DNA of 64,000 nucleotides, taken from Kistimonas sp964291505. GTDB taxonomy: Bacteria > Pseudomonadota > Gammaproteobacteria > Pseudomonadales > Endozoicomonadaceae. The notes beneath the pieces are model-generated. The model was not told the DNA's origin. It saw only the letters and a list, made by a program, of their open reading frames with translations, and did not search any database. The translations under genes were made by a program, and so were the position numbers. The number at the start of each line of letters is the position of its first letter. The stretch's first letter is position 1. Shown piece after piece: positions 24,021-31,772 of this stretch. Where the stretch lies: the NCBI GenBank assembly GCA_964291505.2, contig OZ220216.1, positions 1,984,001-2,048,000 of the forward strand, in the 5' to 3' direction.

Positions 24021-26420
24021 ATGAGCGAACAAGAGAAAGAATCCCCGGAAATCATTTCCGATGAAGCTGAAGAATCCACCCAGGCCGGCACCGGACTGGT
24101 CATTCCCCAGCAGGCGCTGCCAGACAAACTCTATTTGATTCCTGCCAGTAACCGGCCCTTTTTCCCGGCCCAGGTGCAACCACTGGTGTTCGCTGCCGCG
24201 CCTTGGGAAGACACCCTGAAGCGGGTCGCCCAGTCGGACCAGATGGTCATGGGATTGTCGTTCATCGACAATATCCCTGAGTCAGACGAAGCCACACCGG
24301 ATCAATTCCCTGAGATTGGCTGCGCCGTCAAGATTCACAACCTGGTGGAAGTGGATGACCAGATCCAGTTCATCGCCCTCGGTATGCAGCGCTTCAAGAT
24401 CGTCAAATGGCTACGCCGCACCCCGCCCTACCTGGTTCAGGTGACCTACCCGGTCAGCAGCGAGGAAGATCCAGACACCCTGAAGGCCTACGCCATGGCG
24501 CTGATCAACGCCATCAAGGAACTGCTGCCACTGAACCCGCTCTACAGCGAAGAACTGAAAAACTATCTGAACCGGTTCAGCCCCCGTGATCCGTCACCGC
24601 TGGCTGATTTTGCTGCAGCTATTACCACCGCCCGTGGTGCTGAGTTGCAGGAAGTGCTGGAAACCGTTTCTGTACAACGCCGCATGGAAAAAGTGCTGGT
24701 GCTGATCCGCAAGGAACAGGAAGTCGCCAAGCTGCAGAGCGAAATCAGTGAAGCCGTTAATCTCAAGATCAGCAAGCACCAGCGCGAGTTCTTCTTGAAA
24801 GAACAGCTCAAGGTCATTCAGCGGGAACTGGGTATTTCCAAAGATGACAAAACCGCAGAAATCGAAGAATTCCAGCAGCGCCTGAAAGGCAAAACGATTC
24901 CAGAACCTGTACAGAAGAAAATTGATGAAGAGCTGCATAAGCTGGCTTTGCTGGAAATAGGCTCACCGGAGTTTGGTGTTACCCGTAACTACCTTGACTG
25001 GGCTACCTCGGTTCCCTGGGGCGTCTGCTCTGAAGACAAACTGAATTTAGACAATGCCCGAAAGGTGCTTGATCGTGATCATGACGGACTGGACGACGTC
25101 AAAGACCGGATCATAGAGTTCCTGGCCGTTGGCGCCTACAAAGGCGAAGTCTCGGGCTCTATTTTGCTGCTGGTCGGCCCTCCCGGGGTGGGTAAAACCT
25201 CGATTGGTACATCTGTAGCCGAAGCCCTGGGACGTAAATTCTACCGTTTCAGTCTTGGCGGTATGCGCGATGAATCCGAAATTAAGGGGCATCGCCGCAC
25301 CTACATCGGTGCTATGCCCGGCAAGCTGGTGCAGGCACTGAAAGAAGTGGATGTTGCCAACCCGGTGATTATGCTGGATGAGATCGACAAGATTGGCTCA
25401 TCATTCCGAGGTGATCCCGCCTCCGCCCTGCTGGAAGTACTGGATCCCTCGCAAAACACCGAGTTCCTGGATCACTACCTGGACATGCGCATTGACCTGT
25501 CCAAAGTTCTGTTTATCTGTACTGCCAACCAGCTCGACACCATCCCTGGCCCGCTGCTGGACCGGATGGATATGATCCGTCTTGCCGGTTATATCACCCG
25601 AGAGAAAGTGGCCATTGCCAAAAACCACCTCTGGCCAAAGCAGCTGAAAAAGGCAGGACTGAAGAAGAGCCAGATCAAACTTTCTGATGCGACACTGAAA
25701 CAAGTGATTGAAGGCTACGCCCGGGAATCCGGTGTTCGTCATTTGGAAAAATTGCTCGCACGGATTATTCGTAAGTCTGTCGTTCAAATCCTGAAAGAAC
25801 CGGAGCTGAAGTTAACGGTCACTGCGAAGAATCTGCCTGATTATCTCGGTGCACCCTACTTCCGCAAAGAAAAAACTGTTCAGGGTGTCGGCGTTATTAC
25901 GGGTCTTGCATGGACCTCACTGGGCGGTGCAACCCTGCCAGTGGAAGCTTCCTGTATCCATACACTTCGCCCCGGTTTCAAGCTGACCGGCAAGCTGGGC
26001 GAAGTCATGAAAGAATCCGCCGAAATCGCCTACAGCTATGTAATGAGCCACTTGAAAAAATTTGGCGGCCCCGCTGACTTCTTCGACAAGGCGTTTATTC
26101 ACCTGCATGTGCCGGAAGGCGCCACACCGAAGGATGGCCCAAGCGCCGGTGTCACCATGGCCAGCGCCCTATTGAGTCTGGCGCGCAACCAGAAGCCACG
26201 ACCACTGGCCATGACCGGTGAGCTAACACTCACAGGACTGGTATTACCGGTAGGCGGCATTCGTGAAAAAGTGATTGCGGCAAGGCGCAGCGGCATTTAC
26301 GAAGTCATTCTGCCTGAAGCCAATAAGCGGGATTATGATGAATTACCTGACTACATCCAGGAAGGTATGACCGTACATTTTGCGAAACGATTCAGTGACG
26401 TCGTCAAGATTATTTTCTGA
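24021..26420 (+). CDS. lon: ATP-dependent Lon protease
   Basis: About 799 residues from the ATG at 24021 (MSEQEKESPE). Order: N-terminal LAN domain starting PDKLYLIPASNRPFFPAQVQPL, a coiled coil, the AAA+ module with Walker A GPPGVGKTS (about 385) and Walker B VIMLDEIDK, and the protease domain with the catalytic Ser in KDGPSAG (about 707) and Lys in REKVIAARRSG (about 750), 43 residues apart as in E. coli Lon. The FFPAQVQPL start resembles the second Lon type of pseudomonads (AsrA-like) rather than the heat-shock Lon; that is tentative. It degrades damaged and regulatory proteins. An alternative start is 23988. Confidence 0.95.
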   Translation: MSEQEKESPEIISDEAEESTQAGTGLVIPQQALPDKLYLIPASNRPFFPAQVQPLVFAAAPWEDTLKRVAQSDQMVMGLSFIDNIPESDEATPDQFPEIGCAVKIHNLVEVDDQIQFIALGMQRFKIVKWLRRTPPYLVQVTYPVSSEEDPDTLKAYAMALINAIKELLPLNPLYSEELKNYLNRFSPRDPSPLADFAAAITTARGAELQEVLETVSVQRRMEKVLVLIRKEQEVAKLQSEISEAVNLKISKHQREFFLKEQLKVIQRELGISKDDKTAEIEEFQQRLKGKTIPEPVQKKIDEELHKLALLEIGSPEFGVTRNYLDWATSVPWGVCSEDKLNLDNARKVLDRDHDGLDDVKDRIIEFLAVGAYKGEVSGSILLLVGPPGVGKTSIGTSVAEALGRKFYRFSLGGMRDESEIKGHRRTYIGAMPGKLVQALKEVDVANPVIMLDEIDKIGSSFRGDPASALLEVLDPSQNTEFLDHYLDMRIDLSKVLFICTANQLDTIPGPLLDRMDMIRLAGYITREKVAIAKNHLWPKQLKKAGLKKSQIKLSDATLKQVIEGYARESGVRHLEKLLARIIRKSVVQILKEPELKLTVTAKNLPDYLGAPYFRKEKTVQGVGVITGLAWTSLGGATLPVEASCIHTLRPGFKLTGKLGEVMKESAEIAYSYVMSHLKKFGGPADFFDKAFIHLHVPEGATPKDGPSAGVTMASALLSLARNQKPRPLAMTGELTLTGLVLPVGGIREKVIAARRSGIYEVILPEANKRDYDELPDYIQEGMTVHFAKRFSDVVKIIF

Positions 26421-26436
26421 TTACACTGACACCTCT

Positions 26437-26471
26437 TCAGCATGGGTACCCTAACAGCCCATGCTGTTTTT
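26437..26471 (+). terminator. Rho-independent terminator of lon
   Basis: CAGCATGGG/CCCATGCTG with an 11-base loop, followed by six Ts, 17 bases after the lon stop. Confidence 0.9.
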
Positions 26472-26491
26472 TCTTCTACACCAGAAAAGAG

Positions 26492-26532
26492 AAAAGCCGC
26501 GGAACCCATATATGCAGGTTGAGCGGCTTTCT
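26492..26532. terminator. Second hairpin, terminator-like
   Basis: AAAGCCGC/GCGGCTTT with a 22-base loop and T-rich flank on the plus strand; also A-rich on the other side, so it could act for a minus-strand transcript. Confidence 0.5.
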
Positions 26533-26753
26533 TTCTTGCTTAAGCTCAGCAGCGTAGGCAACCCACGCTTGGACACTGTAGTGAGCTACTTATATTTATA
26601 GAAGCTACACATTTGAACGTCCATTATCTATCATACCGTTTAGCAATCTCAGTATGTCCAGATGTTATATTGGACGCTTTATGTAGCTTGTCTGTAGAAA
26701 TCCAAATAAGTATCAACGCCTAATCGCACACTGCTATAACAAAAACAGACTAC
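26533..26753. other. Intergenic region downstream of riboflavin synthase
   Basis: About 220 AT-rich bases following the two hairpins. No gene or RNA recognised. Confidence 0.3.
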
Positions 26754-27389
26754 TTATTTAGACATCAACCGCTGCACAAACGCCTGATCGCCAAGAAAGC
26801 GTTTCACCGTATCCACGACAGCCTGAGTCTGACTATCAATTTCAAGATTCACCTTGTCACCCAGCTCTACCGTTGCAAACGTTGTTAAACGAAGAGTTTC
26901 GGGAATCAGATGAACCCGGAACTCATCGTCCGTTACAGTTTCACCCAGTGTCAGGCTGGCGCCATTCAGCGCGACATAGCCTTTTGGCATCAGATAATCC
27001 CGCCAGCGAGGATCAACCGTAAACAGAATGGTTGTATTTTCGGGCTCACGAATGACGTCTTTGACGATGACTGTGTCGTGAACATGCCCTGAAAGCAAGT
27101 GACCACCAATCTCATCGGAAAAACGTGCTGCACGCTCTACATTCACCAATGACCCTGCCTGCACATCGACCAGGTTGGTCACGCGCAGGGTTTCCTTCAT
27201 CACATCAAACGAAATCTGACCATCACCAAACGCAGTCACCGTAAGACAGACGCCGTTTACTGCGATACTGGCGCCCGTCTTTAATCCCTCCAGCAAATCG
27301 GGATCCATTTGAATCGTCAGCGTTGAGAAATCCGGTTTGCTGTCAACCGCTGTGACCGGCATCCGGCCCTGCACGATTCCGGTGAACAT
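26754..27389 (-). CDS. ribE: Riboflavin synthase alpha subunit-type protein
   Basis: 211 residues in two lumazine-binding repeats: the first opens MFTGIVQG and includes SIAVNGVCLTVT and GGHLLSGHVH, the second has GYVALNGASLTLGETV and a C-terminal VDTVKRFLG helix for trimerisation. Riboflavin synthase dismutates two molecules of 6,7-dimethyl-8-ribityllumazine. No other riboflavin gene or FMN riboswitch is near, so this may be a stand-alone copy; whether it is the main enzyme cannot be decided here. It follows the Nudix gene by 8 bases and is probably co-transcribed. Confidence 0.9.
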   Translation of the reverse strand: MFTGIVQGRMPVTAVDSKPDFSTLTIQMDPDLLEGLKTGASIAVNGVCLTVTAFGDGQISFDVMKETLRVTNLVDVQAGSLVNVERAARFSDEIGGHLLSGHVHDTVIVKDVIREPENTTILFTVDPRWRDYLMPKGYVALNGASLTLGETVTDDEFRVHLIPETLRLTTFATVELGDKVNLEIDSQTQAVVDTVKRFLGDQAFVQRLMSK

Positions 27390-27397
27390 ACTGGCAC

Positions 27398-27919
27398 TTA
27401 CTCCTGTTCCGAGGTGTTCTCTTCGTTCTCTAAATGAATCAGCCGCTCCAGGGCGACCAGCGTATCTGGCGTATAAGGGTACTTTTCAGGTTCCGCCAAC
27501 ACCGCCTCCGGCTTTTCCCTGATCACGCCTGCCACTTCCTCTTCCTGCAAGGTCAGCAGGCCGTCATAGACACAGGTGAAAACCTTGCCCCACAACCGAC
27601 ACTCATCGGAGTGGTAATAAAAATGAAAACGGGGCGACAGTGGTACATCGCTGATACCCAGTTCTTCCGACAGCTCGCGGGCAGCCGCTGAATCATAATC
27701 TTCCCCTTCGGCCACCACACCACCAGCCGCGAGGTCAAAATAACCGGGGTAGACATCCTTGCTCAGCGTCCGCTTCTGAATATACAGATAACCGTCCGAA
27801 TCAAAGACAAAGATAAACGTCGCCCGGTGACACAACCCGTCACGCCGCATGACCGACCGTGGCGCAGAACCTGTCACCTGGTTTTCCTCATCTACAATCA
27901 CGACCTGCTCTTCGGACAT
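27398..27919 (-). CDS. yfcD: YfcD-type Nudix hydrolase
   Basis: 173 residues from the ATG at 27919, chosen for its GGGAGGG ribosome site and because the family begins here (MSEEQVVIVDEENQVTGSAPRSVMRRDGLCHRAT); the upstream frame is spurious. The Nudix box GGVVAEGEDYDSAAARELSEELGI fits Gx5Ex7REUxEExGU exactly. Overall order and motifs (VQ-like YIQKRTLSKDVYPGYFDLAAGG, LWGKVFTCVYDGLL) match E. coli YfcD. Substrate unknown. It overlaps no gene and precedes riboflavin synthase. Confidence 0.88.
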   Translation of the reverse strand: MSEEQVVIVDEENQVTGSAPRSVMRRDGLCHRATFIFVFDSDGYLYIQKRTLSKDVYPGYFDLAAGGVVAEGEDYDSAAARELSEELGISDVPLSPRFHFYYHSDECRLWGKVFTCVYDGLLTLQEEEVAGVIREKPEAVLAEPEKYPYTPDTLVALERLIHLENEENTSEQE

Positions 27920-28285
27920 GACAACCCTCCCAGTCGAATCCCGTTTTGTCGGTTCTTGTTCTGTGTTTTGTTCTATGCGTCTGCTTTCAGGGTACAGGTA
28001 CGCGGCAATCGCTAACCCTGTCTGAGCCGATTGTTGTAATCCTCCCGATAAATTGCAAGCGCCTTTTCGGATCGGCAACAACCCGTAACATTTTACCCTT
28101 ACGCAAACTGGACAGAGACCACCTCTCAGGGATATAACAGATTTATACGCCATTACTGACATTCAGGCGTATTCACTATACTGAACTGATAACCGGCAAC
28201 TTTTTCATTATTCGCCGGTCAGAACACCACTCGAAATCATTCGTTCTTTCAGATTTTTTACGTTCACATGCAGAGGGAGATGTGC
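27920..28285. other. Divergent region between the Nudix gene and ppnN
   Basis: About 365 bases. Open frames across it are upstream extensions of the Nudix frame. The ppnN promoter should lie here; I cannot place it with confidence. Confidence 0.3.
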
Positions 28286-29659
28286 ATGGGTCATTGCGAT
28301 ACTGTAACGACAATCGTCAACCCCACTGGGTCCATGAACGTGCTGTCCAGCCACGAGGTCAGCAAACTTCAGGACACCAGTAAAACGGGGCTTTACACCC
28401 TGTTCCGTCAGTGTGCACTGGCGGTACTGAACTGTGAGTCAGAAAAAGATAACGCACACGAATTGATGGCGGAGCATGAAGACTTCGACATCCGAATCAT
28501 CCAGGAGCCTCGCGGGCTTAAACTGGAACTGATCAACGCGCCCGCCTGCGCATTCGTCAACAAGAAGCTGATTCTTGGCGTCAAAGAGAACCTGTTTTCC
28601 GTACTGCGCGACATCCTCTATGTGTTCAGCGAGATGGAAGAGCAGGGTCTCTTCGAACTCAATGAACCCCGGGATGTCACCAATCTGGTCTTCGAGATCC
28701 TGCGTCATGCCCGCGCCTTCATTCCCAAACAGCCGCCTAACATTGTCGTCTGCTGGGGTGGTCATTCCATTGGTCGGGAAGAGTACCTTTATACCAAAGT
28801 AGTCGGCTACCAGATGGGCCTGCGCGGCCTGGACATCTGCACCGGATGCGGCCCTGGCGCCATGAAAGGGCCGATGAAAGGGGCTTACATTGGTCACGCC
28901 AAACAACGTATCAACAAAGGTCGCTTTATCGGTCTGACTGAGCCCGGCATTATTGCCGCCGAAAGCCCAAACCCAATCGTTAATGAACTGGTGATCATGC
29001 CAGACATTGAAAAACGACTGGAAGCGTTTGTCCGTCTAGGGCATGGCATCGTCGTTTTCCCGGGTGGCCCGGGCACCGCCGAGGAAATACTCTATATTCT
29101 TGGCGTGATGCTGCATGACAAAAACCGGAACATCCCCTTCCCATTGGTCTTTACCGGCCCGAAAAGCGCAGAAGAATACTTCCAGCGTATTGATGAATTC
29201 ATTGGCGCGACCCTGGGCAAAGAAGCGCAGGCACTCTATGAAATCATTATTGATGACCCTGCAGCTGTTGCCGAAGCCATGAAAAGCGGCCTGGACAAAG
29301 TCACCCGCTTCCGCCGGGCCAGCAAGGATGCCTACTACTTCAACTGGGAATTAACCATTGAGCGGTTGTTCCAGGAGACCTTCGAACCAACCCACGAATC
29401 CATGGCTGCTTTGACGCTGGCGCATGACATGCCGCCCAGTGAACTGGCAGCCAACTTGCGTCGTGCAATGTCTGGCATTGTGGCGGGTAATATCAAGGAA
29501 AGCGGCATCAAAACCATTCAGCAGCATGGCCCTTTCCGATTGTCAGGAGAACCGGAACTGATGCAGCGCATTGATGAACTGCTCAGCTCATTCGTTGCTC
29601 AGCATCGGATGAAACTGCCCGGTAGCCATTATGAACCCTGCTATGTCATCGACAACTGA
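28286..29659 (+). CDS. ppnN: Pyrimidine/purine nucleotide 5'-monophosphate nucleosidase
   Basis: 457 residues, as in E. coli PpnN (YgdH). The ATG at 28286 is chosen for GGGAG six bases upstream. The central LOG-family fold has VVCWGGHSI, CTGCGPGAMKGPMKGA and VVFPGGPGTAEEILY (the PGGxGTxxE nucleotide site); the N-terminal and C-terminal arms (GSMNVLSSHEVSKL; HRMKLPGSHYEPCYVI) are those of PpnN. It hydrolyses the N-glycosidic bond of nucleoside monophosphates and in E. coli is activated by (p)ppGpp. Monocistronic with a terminator after it. Confidence 0.95.
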   Translation: MGHCDTVTTIVNPTGSMNVLSSHEVSKLQDTSKTGLYTLFRQCALAVLNCESEKDNAHELMAEHEDFDIRIIQEPRGLKLELINAPACAFVNKKLILGVKENLFSVLRDILYVFSEMEEQGLFELNEPRDVTNLVFEILRHARAFIPKQPPNIVVCWGGHSIGREEYLYTKVVGYQMGLRGLDICTGCGPGAMKGPMKGAYIGHAKQRINKGRFIGLTEPGIIAAESPNPIVNELVIMPDIEKRLEAFVRLGHGIVVFPGGPGTAEEILYILGVMLHDKNRNIPFPLVFTGPKSAEEYFQRIDEFIGATLGKEAQALYEIIIDDPAAVAEAMKSGLDKVTRFRRASKDAYYFNWELTIERLFQETFEPTHESMAALTLAHDMPPSELAANLRRAMSGIVAGNIKESGIKTIQQHGPFRLSGEPELMQRIDELLSSFVAQHRMKLPGSHYEPCYVIDN

Positions 29660-29730
29660 TCACTGACATAGTCACATGAGCCGGACAGCTTACAACTGTC
29701 TGGCCCAGCAATACATTTATCGAAGACAAC

Positions 29731-29764
29731 AAAAAAAGGGATCTGCATTGCAGATCCCTTTTTA
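29731..29764. terminator. Bidirectional terminator between ppnN and the tRNA cluster
   Basis: GGGATCTGC/GCAGATCCC with a 3-base loop, flanked by A7 and T5, so it can end both ppnN (plus) and the tRNA transcript (minus). Confidence 0.92.
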
Positions 29765-29769
29765 TAGGA

Positions 29770-29846
29770 TGGTAGGCGGTACTGGAATCGAACCAGCGAC
29801 CTCAACGATGTCAACGTTGCGCTCTAACCAGCTGAGCTAACCGCCT
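29770..29846 (-). tRNA. tRNA-Val(GAC), distal copy
   Basis: 77 bases with encoded CCA; acceptor AGGCGGT/ACCGCCT, anticodon loop TTGACAT giving GAC. Last member of a four-tRNA transcript. Confidence 0.95.
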
Positions 29847-29892
29847 ATAAAGACGTTTTATGCACGAAGCATGTTGCCGATATCGGCGAAAT

Positions 29893-29969
29893 TGGTAGGC
29901 GGTACTGGAATCGAACCAGCGACCTCAACGATGTCAACGTTGCGCTCTAACCAGCTGAGCTAACCGCCT
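29893..29969 (-). tRNA. tRNA-Val(GAC), middle copy
   Basis: 77 bases, identical to the distal copy in the tRNA body, 46 bases apart from it; encoded CCA. Confidence 0.95.
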
Positions 29970-30060
29970 TCAGATGCGCCGCATGATACTCACACAGCAC
30001 TAAAACTCAATAGCTTGCCCGACTTTTTTACTGCAACCACGCTTATTCAAAGTATGGAAA

Positions 30061-30137
30061 TGGTAGGCGATACTGGAATCGAACCAGCGACCTCAACGAT
30101 GTCAACGTTGCGCTCTAACCAGCTGAGCTAACCGCCT
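30061..30137 (-). tRNA. tRNA-Val(GAC), proximal copy with an acceptor-stem variant
   Basis: 77 bases, same as the other two except one base in the 3' acceptor strand (ATCGCCT instead of ACCGCCT), which turns the sixth pair into a G-U wobble. Otherwise the fold is intact. Confidence 0.93.
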
Positions 30138-30223
30138 TCTACAGTAACCAAAAAAACTGCCGGACAAAAAAACCGGATGCTCTCGCTTCCGGTTAATTGC
30201 AACTGATCACGCCATCTTTTTGA

Positions 30224-30299
30224 TGGCTCCCCGAGCTGGACTCGAACCAGCGACCCAATGATTAACAGTCATTTGCTCTACCAACTGAGCTATCGGGGA
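30224..30299 (-). tRNA. tRNA-Asn(GTT)
   Basis: 76 bases with encoded CCA; acceptor TCCCCGA/TCGGGGA, anticodon loop CTGTTAA giving GTT, T-loop GGTTCGAGTCC. First gene of the Asn-Val-Val-Val transcript. Confidence 0.96.
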
Positions 30300-30315
30300 T
30301 CAGTTGATGGAGCGT

Positions 30316-30344
30316 ATGGTACTGATCGTCCCAGATGAGGTCAA
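30316..30344 (-). promoter_or_regulatory. Promoter of the tRNA-Asn/Val cluster
   Basis: On the minus strand TTGACC (30344-30339), a 17-base spacer, then TACCAT (30321-30316), ending 17 bases before the tRNA-Asn 5' end. Good sigma-70 match and position. Confidence 0.7.
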
Positions 30345-30386
30345 CCGGTTTTCTGGGCTATTTCATTGCGTTATACCGCATCCAAT

Positions 30387-30425
30387 AAAAAAGGCCTGTG
30401 ACGACATTACCATCACAGACCTTTT
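30387..30425. terminator. Terminator of the aminotransferase gene
   Basis: On the minus strand AAAAGGTCTGTGA...TCACAGGCCTTTTTT: a 12-bp stem with one mismatch, an 11-base loop and a run of six Ts, 25 bases after the aminotransferase stop. Confidence 0.85.
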
Positions 30426-30449
30426 AGCAGACTGATTAGCAGCGATTCA

Positions 30450-31629
30450 TCAGGCAACCGCGATTTCCAGTCTATCCAGTGCCTTATCCAGCGCCTCCAG
30501 GCTGGTCGCAAACGACAATCGCATGTGACCTTCAGCTCCGAAAGCAGATCCCGGCACCATGGCAACACCCGCCTCAAGTAGTGATTCAGCCAGATCAAGA
30601 TCAGACTTGTATCCTTTTGCTGCAATCACACCGGAGAAATCCGGGAAGCTATAGAACGTGCCATCGGCGTTAATCGCTTCTACACCCGGCAAACGGTTCA
30701 GGCGTTCTACCACATGGTCATGACGCTGCTTGAAAGCCTGAACCATAGTGGCCACACACTCCTGAGGGACCAGCCAGCGCCGCAACCGCAGCCGCCTGGG
30801 CAATTGAACAGGGGTTCGACGTGCTCTGGGACTGAATCTTCTTCATGCTGGCAATCAATGCCTTTGGACCACCGGCATAACCTATACGCCACCCGGTCAT
30901 GGAATAGGCCTTGGAGACCCCATTCAATACTATGGTGCGATCATACAATTCAGGGCAAACATTCAGGATATTCACGAAGCTCTGCCCCGGCCAGATGATA
31001 TGTTCATACATATCATCGGTTGCGACCATCACTTCTGGGTACTTCAGCAACACTTCCGCCAGCGCTTTCAACTCATCGGCACTATAAGCTGTACCGGTCG
31101 GGTTTGACGGGCTGTTAATGACCACCAACCGGGTTTTATCGGTGATAGCACTCTCCAACTGGTCAGCACTCATCTTGAAGCGGGTCGCCTGGGTGGTTTC
31201 CACAATCACCGGCACACCTTCAGCGATAGTGACCATATCTGGATAGGACACCCAGTAAGGCGCAGGAATAACCACTTCGTCACCAGGGTTCAACAACGCC
31301 AAGGACAGGTTAAAGAAGCTCTGCTTGCCACCGCAGGAAACCAGGATCTGCCCCGGCTCATAGTTAAAACTGTTATCCCGCGCAAACTTGTCAATAACCG
31401 CTTGCTTCAGCTCCGGTGTACCGTCCACCGCGGTATACTTGGTCTTGCCATCATGAATCGCCTTGATGGCCGCTTCCTTGATATGATCCGGTGTATCGAA
31501 GTCCGGCTCGCCGGCGCCAAGGCCAATAATGTCCTTTCCAGCCGCACGGAGTTCCGCCGCCCGAGTGGTCACCGCCAGGGTCGGGGAAGGTTTGATACTC
31601 TGAACTCTACGGGAAAGTTGCTGGTCCAA
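30450..31629 (-). pseudogene. Class I aspartate-type aminotransferase, interrupted by one frameshift
   Basis: Reading from 31629, MDQQLSRRVQSIKPSPTLAV through the PLP domain (CGGKQSFFNL, PAPYWVSYPDMV, NSPSNPTGTAYS, and the PLP lysine in LNGVSKAYSMTGWRIGY) is intact to AALAGP, then runs into PSGVCGHYG and a stop at 30718. A second frame continues correctly: QECVATMVQAFKQRHDHVVERLN to the C-terminus at 30450. Dropping one base of the GGG at 30766-30768 restores 392 residues. The enzyme transfers amino groups from aspartate (PLP-dependent). It is the neighbour of uvrB as in pseudomonads. Either a true frameshift mutation or a sequencing error. Confidence 0.88.
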
Positions 31630-31772
31630 GCTGATATCCTCTTTATTTCGGGAAGCGTCTCACCCGGGATCGGGGGCTTCCGGCCAGGCAGACTGGCCTG
31701 TTGTATAAGGAATTGGCACACTAACTTGTCATTCGACGCAATACTACATGATCCACAGGATAGCAGGAACCC

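Noticed and set aside
26754..27389. FMN riboswitch for the riboflavin synthase gene
   Set aside because: The gene is 8 bases behind the Nudix gene and no RFN-element sequence is visible upstream of either.
29770..30137. Three regularly spaced, nearly identical units that might suggest a CRISPR-like repeat array
   Set aside because: They fold as complete tRNA-Val genes with CCA ends; no CRISPR array is in the window.
31740..31772. Possible LexA box before uvrB (TACTACATGATCCACAG)
   Set aside because: The CTGT-N8-ACAG core is not met (half-site CTAC and wrong spacing).
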